DNA from: Bacillota bacterium
GTDB lineage: Bacteria; Bacillota; Desulfotomaculia; Desulfotomaculales; Desulforudaceae
Direction of reading: 5' to 3'
NCBI GenBank assembly: GCA_040757205.1
Contig: JBFLXL010000004.1
Coordinates: 156,746-220,745 of the forward strand
Length of the DNA: 64,000 nucleotides
Shown in pieces: positions 28,903-37,033 of the stretch. Each line of letters begins with the position of its first letter. Positions within the stretch are counted from its first letter, which is position 1. The notes below the pieces were generated by a model. It did no database searches and was not told the origin of the DNA. It worked only from the letters and a program-made list of their open reading frames with translations. A program made the translations under genes and the position numbers.

Positions 28903-30185
28903 CAAACCCCGCTCTTCTGCGGCGGTGCGCGGCGCGGGACCACATCCGCGTCCGGCGCCTTCCACCCCGGCCCCAGCCGCTCCAGCACCCCCGGGAAGGG
29001 CGAGAGCGCCCGCTCCAGCACCCCCTGCACCTGCGCGATGAGCACGCCGTAGTTGACGATGGGCACCCTGGCCGCCTGTGCCTGCATGATCCGCGAGAGC
29101 ATTTCCCGGCGGTTCAGCATGCACGCCCCGCAGTGGACCACCAACCGGTAGTCCTCCAAGTTCGCGGGCAGTGGCCCGCCGCCGGACATGACGTCGAAAT
29201 GCAGTTCCCCGCCCGCCGCCTGCCGCAGCCAGCGGGGAATCTTCACCCGGCCGATGTCGTCCGCGATCGGGTGGTGCGTGCAGGCTTCGGCGACCAGGAT
29301 CCGGTCTCCCGGCCGGAGCCCGCCGACCGCGGCGGCCCCCGCCGCCAGGGTCTCTAGATCACCCTTATACCGGGCGAACAGGATGGAGAAGGACGTCAGC
29401 AACACTCCGGGCGGGGTGTCGGCGATCGCGCGCCCGTACACGGAGGCGTCGGTCACCACCAGCTTCGGCGGGTGACTCATCCGGCTCAGGGCGTGGCGGA
29501 GTTCCCGCTCCTTGACCACGACCGCCACCGCGTCGTGCTCCAGGACGTCGCGGATCACCTGCTGCTGCGGGAGAATCAGCCTGCCCTTCGGTGCCGACTG
29601 GTCGATGGGGACGACCAGGACCACCGTGTCCCCCGGAGCCAAAAGGTCGCCGACGATGGTGGGGAGCGTCCAGTCCCGGGGGGCGTTCCCGACAATCGAC
29701 CGCTTGAGACCGTCGATGCCGTAACCGGTGCTTGCGCTCACTGAAATCCGGGGCAGGGAGGACAACTCCGGCCATTCTCCGGCCGCCCCGTCCGGGTACA
29801 GGTCGGCTTTGTTCACCACGGCGATCACGGGGAGGTTTTTCGCCCGCACGCGCGCCAGCATGTCTTGCTCACACGCGCCGAAACCCTCACCGGGGTCGAC
29901 GACCAGAAGCACCAGGTCGGTCTTCTGCAAAACGTCCAGACTCTTTTCTACCCGCAGGCGGCCCAACTCACCGGTATCGTCCAGGCCCGCCGTGTCGATC
30001 AGCATCACCGGGCCGAGAGGCAAAAGTTCCATGGCCTTGGCCACCGGGTCGGTGGTGGTCCCCGGCACGTCGGCCACGATCGCCACCCGCTGCCCGGTCA
30101 GCGCGTTGATCAGGCTGGACTTCCCGGCGTTGCGCCGCCCGAAAATGGCCAGGTGCAGGCGCTGGCCGCGCGGCGTCTCGTTCAA
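28902..30185 (-). CDS. hydF: [FeFe]-hydrogenase maturation GTPase HydF
   Basis: HydF is the scaffold that carries the assembled di-iron subcluster to the hydrogenase. The 427-residue protein has a GTPase domain (GRRNAGKSSLINAL, DTAGLDD, NKAD), a dimerisation domain and the C-terminal Fe-S domain with ACTHHP and HCGACMLN, the conserved HxnHCxxC ligands. TTG 30183-30185 behind GGGGGTGGG is the likely start; GTG 30192-30194 is possible. Two palindromic repeats (30205-30279) lie directly upstream. Confidence 0.93.
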   Translation of the reverse strand: MNETPRGQRLHLAIFGRRNAGKSSLINALTGQRVAIVADVPGTTTDPVAKAMELLPLGPVMLIDTAGLDDTGELGRLRVEKSLDVLQKTDLVLLVVDPGEGFGACEQDMLARVRAKNLPVIAVVNKADLYPDGAAGEWPELSSLPRISVSASTGYGIDGLKRSIVGNAPRDWTLPTIVGDLLAPGDTVVLVVPIDQSAPKGRLILPQQQVIRDVLEHDAVAVVVKERELRHALSRMSHPPKLVVTDASVYGRAIADTPPGVLLTSFSILFARYKGDLETLAAGAAAVGGLRPGDRILVAEACTHHPIADDIGRVKIPRWLRQAAGGELHFDVMSGGGPLPANLEDYRLVVHCGACMLNRREMLSRIMQAQAARVPIVNYGVLIAQVQGVLERALSPFPGVLERLGPGWKAPDADVVPRRAPPQKSGV

Positions 30186-30204
30186 TCCACCCACCCCCGT
30201 AAAA

Positions 30205-30279
30205 GGGGACTGTCCCCTATTTATAATGGGCTCCAATCTAGCTCGAAAGTCAGGGAAGGTAAAATAGGGGACTGTCCCC
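30205..30279. repeat. Paired GGGGACTGTCCCC palindromes between hydG and hydF
   Basis: Copies at 30205-30217 and 30267-30279 flank 49 bases. Both sit in A/T-rich borders (AAAAGGGG and CCCCTATTT; AAAATAGGGG and CCCCCTTTTT). They fill the only sizeable gap of the hydGFE operon. Confidence 0.8.
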
Positions 30280-30283
30280 CTTT

Positions 30284-31765
30284 TTAGAATTTGAGGTCGC
30301 GTTCGCCGGCGACGGTGCGTGCCAAAAGCTCCCGCAGCCGCCCCACCCGCTTCGGCATCTCGGCCCCGTACCGGGCCACGTACTCGCCGATGATCCGCTC
30401 GCCCGCCTCCCTGGTCCGGGGCGCGGCGTAGTCCAACAGGTACTCCTGAAAGGTGAGCACCGCGTTCGGGATGCAAAAGTGTCTTACCAGGCCCTTTTTG
30501 GCGAAGTTCATAAAGTGGCAGCCGGTGCGTGCCGCCCGGTAGCAGGACGTGCAGAACGACGGGAGGTACCCGTCCCGGCACAACTCGTGGACGAAATCGT
30601 CCAGGGAGCGGGTGTCGGCCAGTTGGAACTGCTGCCGTTCCAAAACCTGCTCCTCGGCCGCGGTGTAACCGCCCACCGCGATCCGGGACCCGGCGTCGGT
30701 CTGCGAGATTCCCAGCGCCATGACCTCCCGCCGCAGCCGGGGGTTTTCCCGGCAGGTCAGGATCAGGCCGGTGTACGGTACGGCGCAGCGCAGCACGGCC
30801 ACCACTTTCTTGAAGTCCTCGTCCCCGACCAGGTAGGGGGAACTGGTGGCAAACGGCGTGTTCCACGCCGGCTCCAGCCGCGGAAACGAGATGGTGTGGG
30901 GGCCGACCCCGAATTCCCGCTCAAGGTCCAGGGCGTGGAAAATCAGGCCCAGCACCTCGAACCGCCAGTCGTAGAGCCCAAAGAGCGCCCCGATGGCCAC
31001 GTCGTCCACCCCGGCCTCCTGGGCCCGGTGCTGGGAAAACAGGCGCCAGCGGTAGGAGCCTTTCAGCGTCCCGGCGGGATGCAGCCGCCGGTAGGTTTCG
31101 TGGTGATAGGTTTCCTGAAACACCTGGTAGGTGCCGATGCCGACCTCTTTCAGGCGGCGGAACTCCGCGACGGAAAGCGGCGGGGCGTTCACGTTCACCC
31201 GCCTGATCTCCCCCCGCCCATCCTTGGTAGCGTAAATCCTCTCGATGGAACGGCACATGAACTCGGCGCCGCTCGCCGGGTGCTCGCCGTACACGGCGAT
31301 CAACCGCTTGTGGCCCTTCGCGGTCAGCGCCCGCACTTCGGTCTCCAGTTCCTCCAGCGTGAAGGTGCGCCGGGGCACCGCCTCGTTGGTGTGCCGGTAA
31401 CCGCAGTAGGCGCAGTTGTTCACGCACGGGCTGGAGATGTAGAGTGGAGCGAACAGCACGATCCGGTTCCCGTACACCCGCTCCTTGATCCACCGGGCGC
31501 CGGCGAATGTTTCCGCCAGCAGTTCCGGGTCCCGGTTGTTCAACAGCACCGCCGCCTCCGCGGGCGCCAGACCCCGGAGTTCGCGCGCCTTGGCCAGCAC
31601 CTCGCGCACTTCCGGGCGCTCCGGGGCGCGCTTCGCACGCAGGATATCCCAGATCAGCGCCTCGTCGATGAAATCCGTGCGCCGCTCACTCTCCTCGTAC
31701 TTTTGGACCAGCGCCAGCCGGCCGGCGCGCCAATCCCGTTCCGCGGCGGTCAACAAGTGCACCAT
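30284..31765 (-). CDS. hydG: [FeFe]-hydrogenase maturation radical SAM enzyme HydG
   Basis: HydG cleaves tyrosine to give CO and cyanide for the H-cluster. The 493-residue protein has the radical SAM motif CVNNCAYCGYR, and the C-terminal extension with CTSCYRAARTGCHFM that binds the auxiliary cluster. This extension separates HydG from the related thiamine enzyme ThiH. It is second in the operon after the regulator gene. Confidence 0.95.
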   Translation of the reverse strand: MVHLLTAAERDWRAGRLALVQKYEESERRTDFIDEALIWDILRAKRAPERPEVREVLAKARELRGLAPAEAAVLLNNRDPELLAETFAGARWIKERVYGNRIVLFAPLYISSPCVNNCAYCGYRHTNEAVPRRTFTLEELETEVRALTAKGHKRLIAVYGEHPASGAEFMCRSIERIYATKDGRGEIRRVNVNAPPLSVAEFRRLKEVGIGTYQVFQETYHHETYRRLHPAGTLKGSYRWRLFSQHRAQEAGVDDVAIGALFGLYDWRFEVLGLIFHALDLEREFGVGPHTISFPRLEPAWNTPFATSSPYLVGDEDFKKVVAVLRCAVPYTGLILTCRENPRLRREVMALGISQTDAGSRIAVGGYTAAEEQVLERQQFQLADTRSLDDFVHELCRDGYLPSFCTSCYRAARTGCHFMNFAKKGLVRHFCIPNAVLTFQEYLLDYAAPRTREAGERIIGEYVARYGAEMPKRVGRLRELLARTVAGERDLKF

Positions 31766-31890
31766 TCCCTTCTCCCGGCCCTCCGCTCCTAATTCATTCG
31801 CGACACCAAGGCCTCACCCGTCGCGGTCCCCGCGGCCAACCCGGTTCACCGTGGCCCGGTGCCGCCGGTTTGCCTTCCCGGGCCTTCAAG

Positions 31891-32142
31891 TTACCTTCTC
31901 CCCGTCAGGCAACTCCGCACCTCCACGCCCGGCAACACGCCCAGCTTGCCGGTCAGCGATCCGACCGCGTCGGTCGTCCCGTCCACGATCAGCGAAATTA
32001 CGCAGATGTTCTTCTCCCGGTAGGGGATGCCCATCCGGCCCACGATGATGTCGGCGTGCGCGCTCAAAATCTCGTTCACCCGGGGCGCCATTTCGATCCG
32101 GTCTTGGATCACGATGCCCACGACCCCAATCCGAGTCTCCAT
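31891..32142 (-). CDS. Iron-only hydrogenase system regulator (TM1266-like)
   Basis: The 83-residue protein matches small ACT/ferredoxin-like-fold proteins that accompany [FeFe]-hydrogenase maturases (METRIGVVGIVIQDR, HADIIVGRMGIPYREKN, ISLIVDGTTDAVGSLTGKLG). They are presumed regulators. ATG 32140-32142 is used; the open frame continues 48 codons upstream over a hairpin and U-run (32162-32188), which argues against a longer protein. It heads the hydG-hydF-hydE operon. Confidence 0.85.
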   Translation of the reverse strand: METRIGVVGIVIQDRIEMAPRVNEILSAHADIIVGRMGIPYREKNICVISLIVDGTTDAVGSLTGKLGVLPGVEVRSCLTGRR

Positions 32143-32161
32143 CTCCCTATTCCCCGCCTTC

Positions 32162-32188
32162 AAAAAAAATTCCACCCGCCAAGGGTGG
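32162..32188 (-). terminator. Terminator/attenuator in the leader of the hydrogenase operon
   Basis: On the minus strand CCACCC, loop TTGGC and GGGTGG are followed by AATTTTTTTT, 20 bases before the regulator start codon. In this position the hairpin would stop transcription before the first gene unless it is prevented from forming. Confidence 0.6.
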
Positions 32189-32476
32189 GACCCGCACATT
32201 TCCCCCCGCCCCTTGCCTTCAGGCCGCCACCGCCGCCCTCCGCGCAGGACTCCGGATACAACGCTTTTCTTAAAGCCGCTTTGCACTTTCTCAATACTTC
32301 ACTCGTTGTTGCCATCTGCATCAGCATACCTCATTGGTGCTTAGACACTCAGTCCAAGGCAGCCCCTCATCTTTTCCATACCAATTATTATAACACACCA
32401 GGCAGCACTTCCCATCCTGGGTTCGCTTCCGCCGGCGGCGGAGTGAGCAGCCCATTACGGCGGCAAGCTGCTGGGC

Positions 32477-32510
32477 CAGTCGTAGAGCCCGGACAGCGCC
32501 CCGGCGGCCA
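32477..32510 (-). pseudogene. Short hydG-like fragment
   Basis: CAGTCGTAGAGCCC, four or five differing bases, AGCGCCCCG and GGCCA match hydG at 30966-30999, the part encoding VAIGALFGLYDW. Only about 34 bases are recognisable. The rest of the gap 32287-32600 has no supported gene; a minus-strand frame through it overlaps the acidic-protein gene and looks accidental. Confidence 0.4.
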
Positions 32511-32600
32511 AAGAAGATGTTAACATGCACCCTGTAAGCCGGATAGGAATAAAGTTGGTGGAAGCGCCCGACATTGCGGGTAACTAAGGAGGGAATATGG

Positions 32601-32948
32601 ATGGGCACGACTGGGAAACCCGATGCCGCCCTGAAAGAAATGGCCAAACTTGGGGCCTTGTTGGCAGAGCATGGTCGGCTTGGGAACCTGATCTTGATAT
32701 ATACCAACAATGTGTACATAAAAAATACCGAAGACCACTCCGGACCGAACTCATTCAAGGAACAAGATAAATATGGCGCCGAGGACTGGGAGGATGGCGA
32801 AGAAGAGGGTGATCATGACCAGGATGACGATGATAACGAAGACTGGGATGAAGAAGAAGAGGATGAGGATGAGGACGAGGATGAGGACGAGGACGAGGAC
32901 GAGGATGTCCGGCGCCGGATGAACGATGACGATGACGATGCGGATTGA
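32601..32948 (+). CDS. Hypothetical protein with an extreme acidic tail
   Basis: The 115-residue product has a normal N-terminal half (DAALKEMAKLGALLAEHGRL, then LILIYTNNVYIKN) and a C-terminal half that is almost only Asp and Glu. ATG 32601 sits eight bases after AAGGAGG, an ideal site. The tail is encoded by GAGGAT/GAGGAC hexamers (about 32862-32906), so its length may vary. It lies beside three SPOCS-like genes on the other strand. No family is recognised; metal or basic-protein binding is only a guess. Confidence 0.65.
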   Translation: MGTTGKPDAALKEMAKLGALLAEHGRLGNLILIYTNNVYIKNTEDHSGPNSFKEQDKYGAEDWEDGEEEGDHDQDDDDNEDWDEEEEDEDEDEDEDEDEDEDVRRRMNDDDDDAD

Positions 32949-33012
32949 CGGTTGATAAAAGACCCCCTCGTCTTTGGCCGGACGGGATTCATTTAGGCGA
33001 ACCATAAAAAAG

Positions 33013-33050
33013 GTCCTTGGCTTCTGGGTGCAGAAGCCAAGGACTTTATA
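33013..33050. terminator. Bidirectional terminator, 14-bp perfect stem
   Basis: GTCCTTGGCTTCTG and its complement flank the loop GGTG. It serves the plus-strand acidic-protein gene. On the minus strand it is followed by CTTTTTTATGG and serves the SPOCS-like genes. Confidence 0.85.
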
Positions 33051-33185
33051 GTCGCCGCGGGCAGGCGCCGGTGTCTAGGAGACCGCTTTCAAAAAACTCG
33101 CGCCTGGCAAAAAAGAGGTGTGCAGTGAGAGGTTAGAAGCGCCGGCTTCGCCGCATCAAGCCATGCTTGTTTTTCGCGGTCTCTC

Positions 33186-33707
33186 CTAGCAGAACGTGGA
33201 GGCGGCGCTGATCTTGAGAATCTCTTCTCTGCTGACAACAATGCACAGCTCCACAACCACTTTGAGAAGCAGAGCAACGGTTGGTACCAATGCTCCCGCA
33301 ACGACCGCAAACTGCGTAATGGGCGTATCGATAACCCCTAGTACCTGGATATCGTGCTTCTGGATATTATCACCAGGCAGAACGCCCGGGCATTCAACAA
33401 CGCCCTGGAAGGGGACATTCACGGTGATACCCACCAGATTAATGATACCGGCAACGACAATGTTCAAGGTCACGGGGACAAAGCCGACGTTGACAATTTT
33501 GTTCGGCACGGCTTCAAGCACTTGGATCACCGGCGTACCGACGGCGGTGATTGTTGTTTGGATCTGGTCCAGAAGGGCAACATCGACACCGGCCAACGGA
33601 ATTGTAAGATCACCGAATTCGTTGACGCGTTCCTTACAGAGAACCCGCAGTGTTTTCAGGTGTTGGTTGACGAACTGCGACGGCAAAATTTGATTGACAA
33701 ACGCCAT
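33186..33707 (-). CDS. SPOCS/DUF3794-like protein A
   Basis: The 173-residue protein resembles the SPOCS domain found in SipL and spore-coat or peptidoglycan-associated proteins: a run of beta strands with VNEFGDLTIPLAGVD, VLEAVPNKIVNVGFVPVTL and FQGVVECPGVLPGDNIQKHDIQV. It ends STFC. ATG 33705-33707 follows AGGAGG. It shares much of this pattern with the next gene. Together with its neighbours it suggests a spore-envelope role, which is inference. An inexact inverted repeat (CTAGGAGACCGC at 33074 and its complement at 33175) surrounds its 3' end. Confidence 0.68.
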   Translation of the reverse strand: MAFVNQILPSQFVNQHLKTLRVLCKERVNEFGDLTIPLAGVDVALLDQIQTTITAVGTPVIQVLEAVPNKIVNVGFVPVTLNIVVAGIINLVGITVNVPFQGVVECPGVLPGDNIQKHDIQVLGVIDTPITQFAVVAGALVPTVALLLKVVVELCIVVSREEILKISAASTFC

Positions 33708-33823
33708 TAGGGAATTCCTCCTTACTATAATGGTGCTGCATCCTATTCCATATAAATCCAAAAGGTGACAGTGCTGCCACTCAATAGTTAAAATTTTCCT
33801 GACACCCGGTCACCGTCCGGGAT

Positions 33824-34333
33824 CTAGCAGAACGCTTCGACGGCGTTTACTTTCAGCACCGTTTCACGGACAACAATGATGCACATTTGGAGAACCGCTT
33901 TCAAGCTAAGGTTGAGTACGAGCAGGTTCGTGCCGGTGTCGAGCAACTGCACCGGCGCAATGCTGAAGCCTTCGACCTGGACGTCCTGCTTCTGCACGAT
34001 GTCACCGGGCAACGCCCCGGGGAACTCCAAGACCCCCTGGAACGGGATTTCAAGCAATTGAACGATCACGAGGCCGTTTACGGAGAGTGAAACCGGCACC
34101 ACACCTTGGTTGATCACCTTGCGGGGGAACACCTCCAAGACACGAATCTGAGGCACTCCAACCAAGCTGAGAGTGACAGGGGGTTCCAATCGTCCCGTCA
34201 ATGGATCCATTACCACCCCGGCAGGGGCACGGATGGTAACGTCACCAAATTCCTGGACACACTGCTGTCCAATCACCAGCGGGACCTTGATGCGCTGATT
34301 AAACTTGTTTTCAGACGAACAGGAGTACGGCAT
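33824..34333 (-). CDS. SPOCS/DUF3794-like protein B
   Basis: The 169-residue protein is the closest paralogue of protein A: VQEFGDVTIRAPAGVV, VLEVFPRKVINQGVVPVSL and FQGVLEFPGALPGDIVQKQDVQV align residue for residue, and both end in a short tail FC. Its ATG is preceded by AAGGAGG. The N-terminus is cysteine-containing (MPYSCSSENK). No signal peptide is seen. Confidence 0.68.
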   Translation of the reverse strand: MPYSCSSENKFNQRIKVPLVIGQQCVQEFGDVTIRAPAGVVMDPLTGRLEPPVTLSLVGVPQIRVLEVFPRKVINQGVVPVSLSVNGLVIVQLLEIPFQGVLEFPGALPGDIVQKQDVQVEGFSIAPVQLLDTGTNLLVLNLSLKAVLQMCIIVVRETVLKVNAVEAFC

Positions 34334-34442
34334 CTTGGGGAAACCTCCTTGTGTGGCTCAAAAGCATATCCGTCCACATAGGGGACGCAACATCAAAGCA
34401 GACAACCATGCCGCTCTAGCGGCACCATCGGAAGGATGAAAA

Positions 34443-34480
34443 TACCCCTCACCCTGACCCTCTCCCAGAGGGAGAGGGTA
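34443..34480. repeat. CCCTCACCCTGACCCTCTCCC-type palindromic element
   Basis: ACCCTCTCCC (34457-34466), a three-base loop and GGGAGAGGGT (34470-34479) form a perfect 10-bp stem, preceded by CCCCTCACCCTG. This sequence type is widespread between genes in unrelated bacteria, and here it could also terminate protein C, which ends at 34484. Confidence 0.65.
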
Positions 34481-34483
34481 TTT

Positions 34484-35062
34484 TCAGGGCAGCTCGATTC
34501 TCGACCCCTTTTTCTTCGGGCACGGTTTTTCCACCACCGGAATGGTTAGTATTTCCTCCCGGGCGACAATAAGCCGAACCCTGAGGATTACCTTGACCAC
34601 CAGTTTGATCTTCATTCCCACTCCTGGCGCCGTGTGGTCCGGAAAACCGAAGACCAGCAACGACTCAACCTTCGGGAATTCCTGAACGTGATCACCCGGC
34701 CTGATACCCTTGATTCTCAGGATGGACTGGACGGGAAGCAGGAGGTGTTTAACGATCTCCTTTTTGGTGGGACAAGGATCGGGATCATGGTTCTCAATAG
34801 TCAGCCTGACTTTGACCGAACCGTGGTTGATGAGCAGGCCTTTTAGAATCGTAGGTTTAAGAACCACATCGTCAACCAGCTCCAAACGTACGGGATGGTC
34901 GAGCCCGCCGGTCGTTTTGTCAATCCCAACGCCTACCGGCGCGGGGACAGCCAGTTCACCAACCTTGAGCACCTTTTGATCGAACAGCACAACCAGGGAT
35001 TTAATGTCTTTGGTCGTCAGCTTGGGCTTGGGCAGTTTGCCTCTGAGATCGATTTCCTCCAC
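34484..35062 (-). CDS. SPOCS/DUF3794-like protein C
   Basis: The 192-residue protein is the most distant of the three. It keeps the order of strands (LKVGELAVPAPVGVGID, ILRIKGIRPGDHVQEFPKVESL, VILRVRLIVAREEILTIPVV) but has a lysine/proline-rich start and end. GTG 35060-35062 is the start, behind GAGAGGGG. It is separated from protein B by 150 bases containing a palindromic element, so the three may be separate transcripts. Confidence 0.6.
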   Translation of the reverse strand: MEEIDLRGKLPKPKLTTKDIKSLVVLFDQKVLKVGELAVPAPVGVGIDKTTGGLDHPVRLELVDDVVLKPTILKGLLINHGSVKVRLTIENHDPDPCPTKKEIVKHLLLPVQSILRIKGIRPGDHVQEFPKVESLLVFGFPDHTAPGVGMKIKLVVKVILRVRLIVAREEILTIPVVEKPCPKKKGSRIELP

Positions 35063-35203
35063 GTCGATAACCCCTCTCTGGAGGCTTAAAAACCACGGCG
35101 TCCAGGACGGTGTCCCGGAGAGAATGGCTTATAAGCCTCCGAAAAAAATTGCTACGTACTGTAGCAATATATGTGAGACGTGGAATATTGGTTATGTTTC
35201 GTT

Positions 35204-36066
35204 TTAAAAGGCCGGACGCCAAACCGCCTCCCCGGCGCGGGTGCCGGAGCGGTGGCAGAGCCGGTGAATCACCCGCTCCAAGGACTTCAGCCGCCGGGCG
35301 TCGACACCGGTCTCCCAGCCGCAGAACCTCCGGACCGCGCGCACGACCTCCCCCAGGTCGGCGTTCCCCGCCCGCTCCCCGATCCCGTTCACGGTCACGC
35401 TCGCGGCCCGCGCCCCGGCCCGGAGCGCGGCCAGGGTGTTCGCCAACGCCAGGCCGAAATCGTCGTGGGCGTGAATTTCCAAGGGAAGGCCGGCCTCGGC
35501 GGCCGTCAATCGCCCCACCAAGGCAGCGGTGCGAAACGGGTCCAGCACCCCCCCAACGTGTCGCACACGCGCAGGCGTTGGGCGCCGGCCTGCCGGGCGG
35601 CCTGGGCGTAGGCGGCGAGGAAGTCGGGGTCGGCCCGCGAGGCGTCCTCGGCCCCCACCGAAACCCGGCAGCCCCTGGACCGGGCGTAGGCCGCCATCTC
35701 CGTCATTTGTCCGAGCACCCAGTCCCGGTCCCGGCCCAGTTTGTACCGCAGGTGAATGTCGGAAACCGGAGCGGAAAGATGCACCAGCGTCACGCCGCAA
35801 GCCAGCGAGGCTTCTATGTCCGCGCGGTGCACCCGGTTCCAGGCGGTGATCTCGGCCTTAAGGCCCGCCTGAACCAGGGCGGCAACCGCCTCCTGCTCCA
35901 CCTTCCCCATCGCGGGTGTCCCCGCCTCGATGACATCCACCCCGAGTGCGCTCAGGAGTTTTCCCACCCTAATTTTTTCGGCGGTGGAAAAAGCCAATCC
36001 CGCCGATTGTTCCCCGTCCCTTAAGGTGCAGTCCACAATCAGGAGGGCAGGTGGTGAGCATTTCAA
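35204..36066 (-). pseudogene. nifV: Homocitrate synthase NifV, frameshifted and C-terminally short
   Basis: NifV makes homocitrate for the nitrogenase cofactor. The frame from TTG 36066 covers the start of the HMGL-like barrel ([30 protein letters not shown]). At a run of seven G (35548-35554 on the plus strand as C) it must shift -1 to continue [23 protein letters not shown] and [14 protein letters not shown]. The site reads TTG GGG GGG, a perfect X XXY YYZ slippery heptamer. Even joined, the product is about 287 residues and stops at GEAVWRPAF, lacking the usual C-terminal 90-100 residues. It may be inactive, or expressed by slippage. Confidence 0.8.
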
Positions 36067-36136
36067 GGACGGACACTCCTTTTTTTAGAATTCAGAATCC
36101 AGAATTCAGAATGAAAAACAGCCGGACCGGAATCAG

Positions 36137-37033
36137 TTAAGAATGAAGGCGGGTACCGGCGGCCAGCAGGCCGCAGGCATCGGCCCGGCACTGTCGGCAC
36201 CAGCTCATCTGCGGCACCACCCCCGCGTTCTTCCGGCGCATTTCGCGCACTTGAGCGCCGGTCGGCCGGTCCAGGTGCCGGAAGGCACCCGCGGGATAAA
36301 GCGGCATGGTGTTCATCAGCCGTACGCCGAGTGCGCCCACGGTGCGCGCCACTTCCCCGAGGTGCGCGTCGTTCACCCCCGGGATCAGCACCGTGTTCAC
36401 CTTCACGGCCAGGCCGAAGCCGACCGCGCGCCTGATGCCCGCGAGCTGGTTTTCGATCAGGAGCGCGGCGGCTTCCTCCCCGCGGCGGCGTTTCCCCTCA
36501 TGATCGATCCACTCGTGGATCAGGGCTCCGATCACCGGATCGACGCTGTTCACGGTCACCGTCAGCGCCCCCACGCCCAGGTCGGCAAGCCGCTCGACCG
36601 ACTCCGGCAAAACGAGGCCGTTGGTGCTTAAGCAAAGGATCAGTTGTGGAAAGGTCTCCCGCACCAGTTCAAAAGTGCGGAAGGTCTCCGGGTTGGCCAG
36701 GGGGTCCCCCGGCCCCGCCACCGCCGCCACCCGGATCCGGGGTTCGGCGGCCAGCGCCCGGTGCAGGGCGCCCAGCGCCGTCTCCGGGGCGAGCACCTTG
36801 CCGGCGGTTCCCGGCCGGTTTTCGTGCGCACAACTCCAGCCCTCGGAGCCCCCGGAGCCCCCGGAGCTCCCGGAGCTCCCGGCCGCCCTCCGAAACTCCC
36901 GGTCGCAGTAGCCACACTTGATGTTGCAGCGCGGCGCCACCGGCAGGTGCACCCGGCCGAAGCGGCGGTGCGCGCCGGGATTGAAACAGGGATGCCCTTT
37001 CAATTCGTGGTCGAAACGTGCCTTGCGCCTCAA
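36137..37033 (-). CDS. nifB: Nitrogenase cofactor biosynthesis radical SAM protein NifB
   Basis: NifB builds the NifB-cofactor (8Fe-9S-C core). From TTG 37031-37033 the protein has 298 residues, with HPCFNPGAH, the radical SAM cysteines 36, 40 and 43 (CNIKCGYC), and AGPGDPLANPETF. It is the short form without a C-terminal NifX domain. A glycine/serine insert (about residues 51-66) separates the SAM motif from the conserved CAHENRPG. TTG overlaps the nifE stop as TTGA behind AGGGGAG; an ATG ten codons upstream is possible. Confidence 0.92.
   Translation of the reverse strand: MRRKARFDHELKGHPCFNPGAHRRFGRVHLPVAPRCNIKCGYCDREFRRAAGSSGSSGGSGGSEGWSCAHENRPGTAGKVLAPETALGALHRALAAEPRIRVAAVAGPGDPLANPETFRTFELVRETFPQLILCLSTNGLVLPESVERLADLGVGALTVTVNSVDPVIGALIHEWIDHEGKRRRGEEAAALLIENQLAGIRRAVGFGLAVKVNTVLIPGVNDAHLGEVARTVGALGVRLMNTMPLYPAGAFRHLDRPTGAQVREMRRKNAGVVPQMSWCRQCRADACGLLAAGTRLHS
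36847..36882. repeat. 9-bp tandem repeat inside nifB
   Basis: Four units read GAGCCCCCG twice and GAGCTCCCG twice. They encode glycine/serine-rich residues on the minus strand. Nine is divisible by three, so copy changes keep the frame. Confidence 0.75.

Noticed and set aside
32321..32758. 145-codon minus-strand frame
   Set aside because: It overlaps the acidic-protein gene, which has an ideal ribosome-binding site. The only recognisable part is the short hydG-like scrap in a different frame.
36067..36136. Short AATTCAGAAT direct repeats before nifV as an operator
   Set aside because: Only three short A/T-rich copies in 30 bases and no known binding factor; too weak to annotate.
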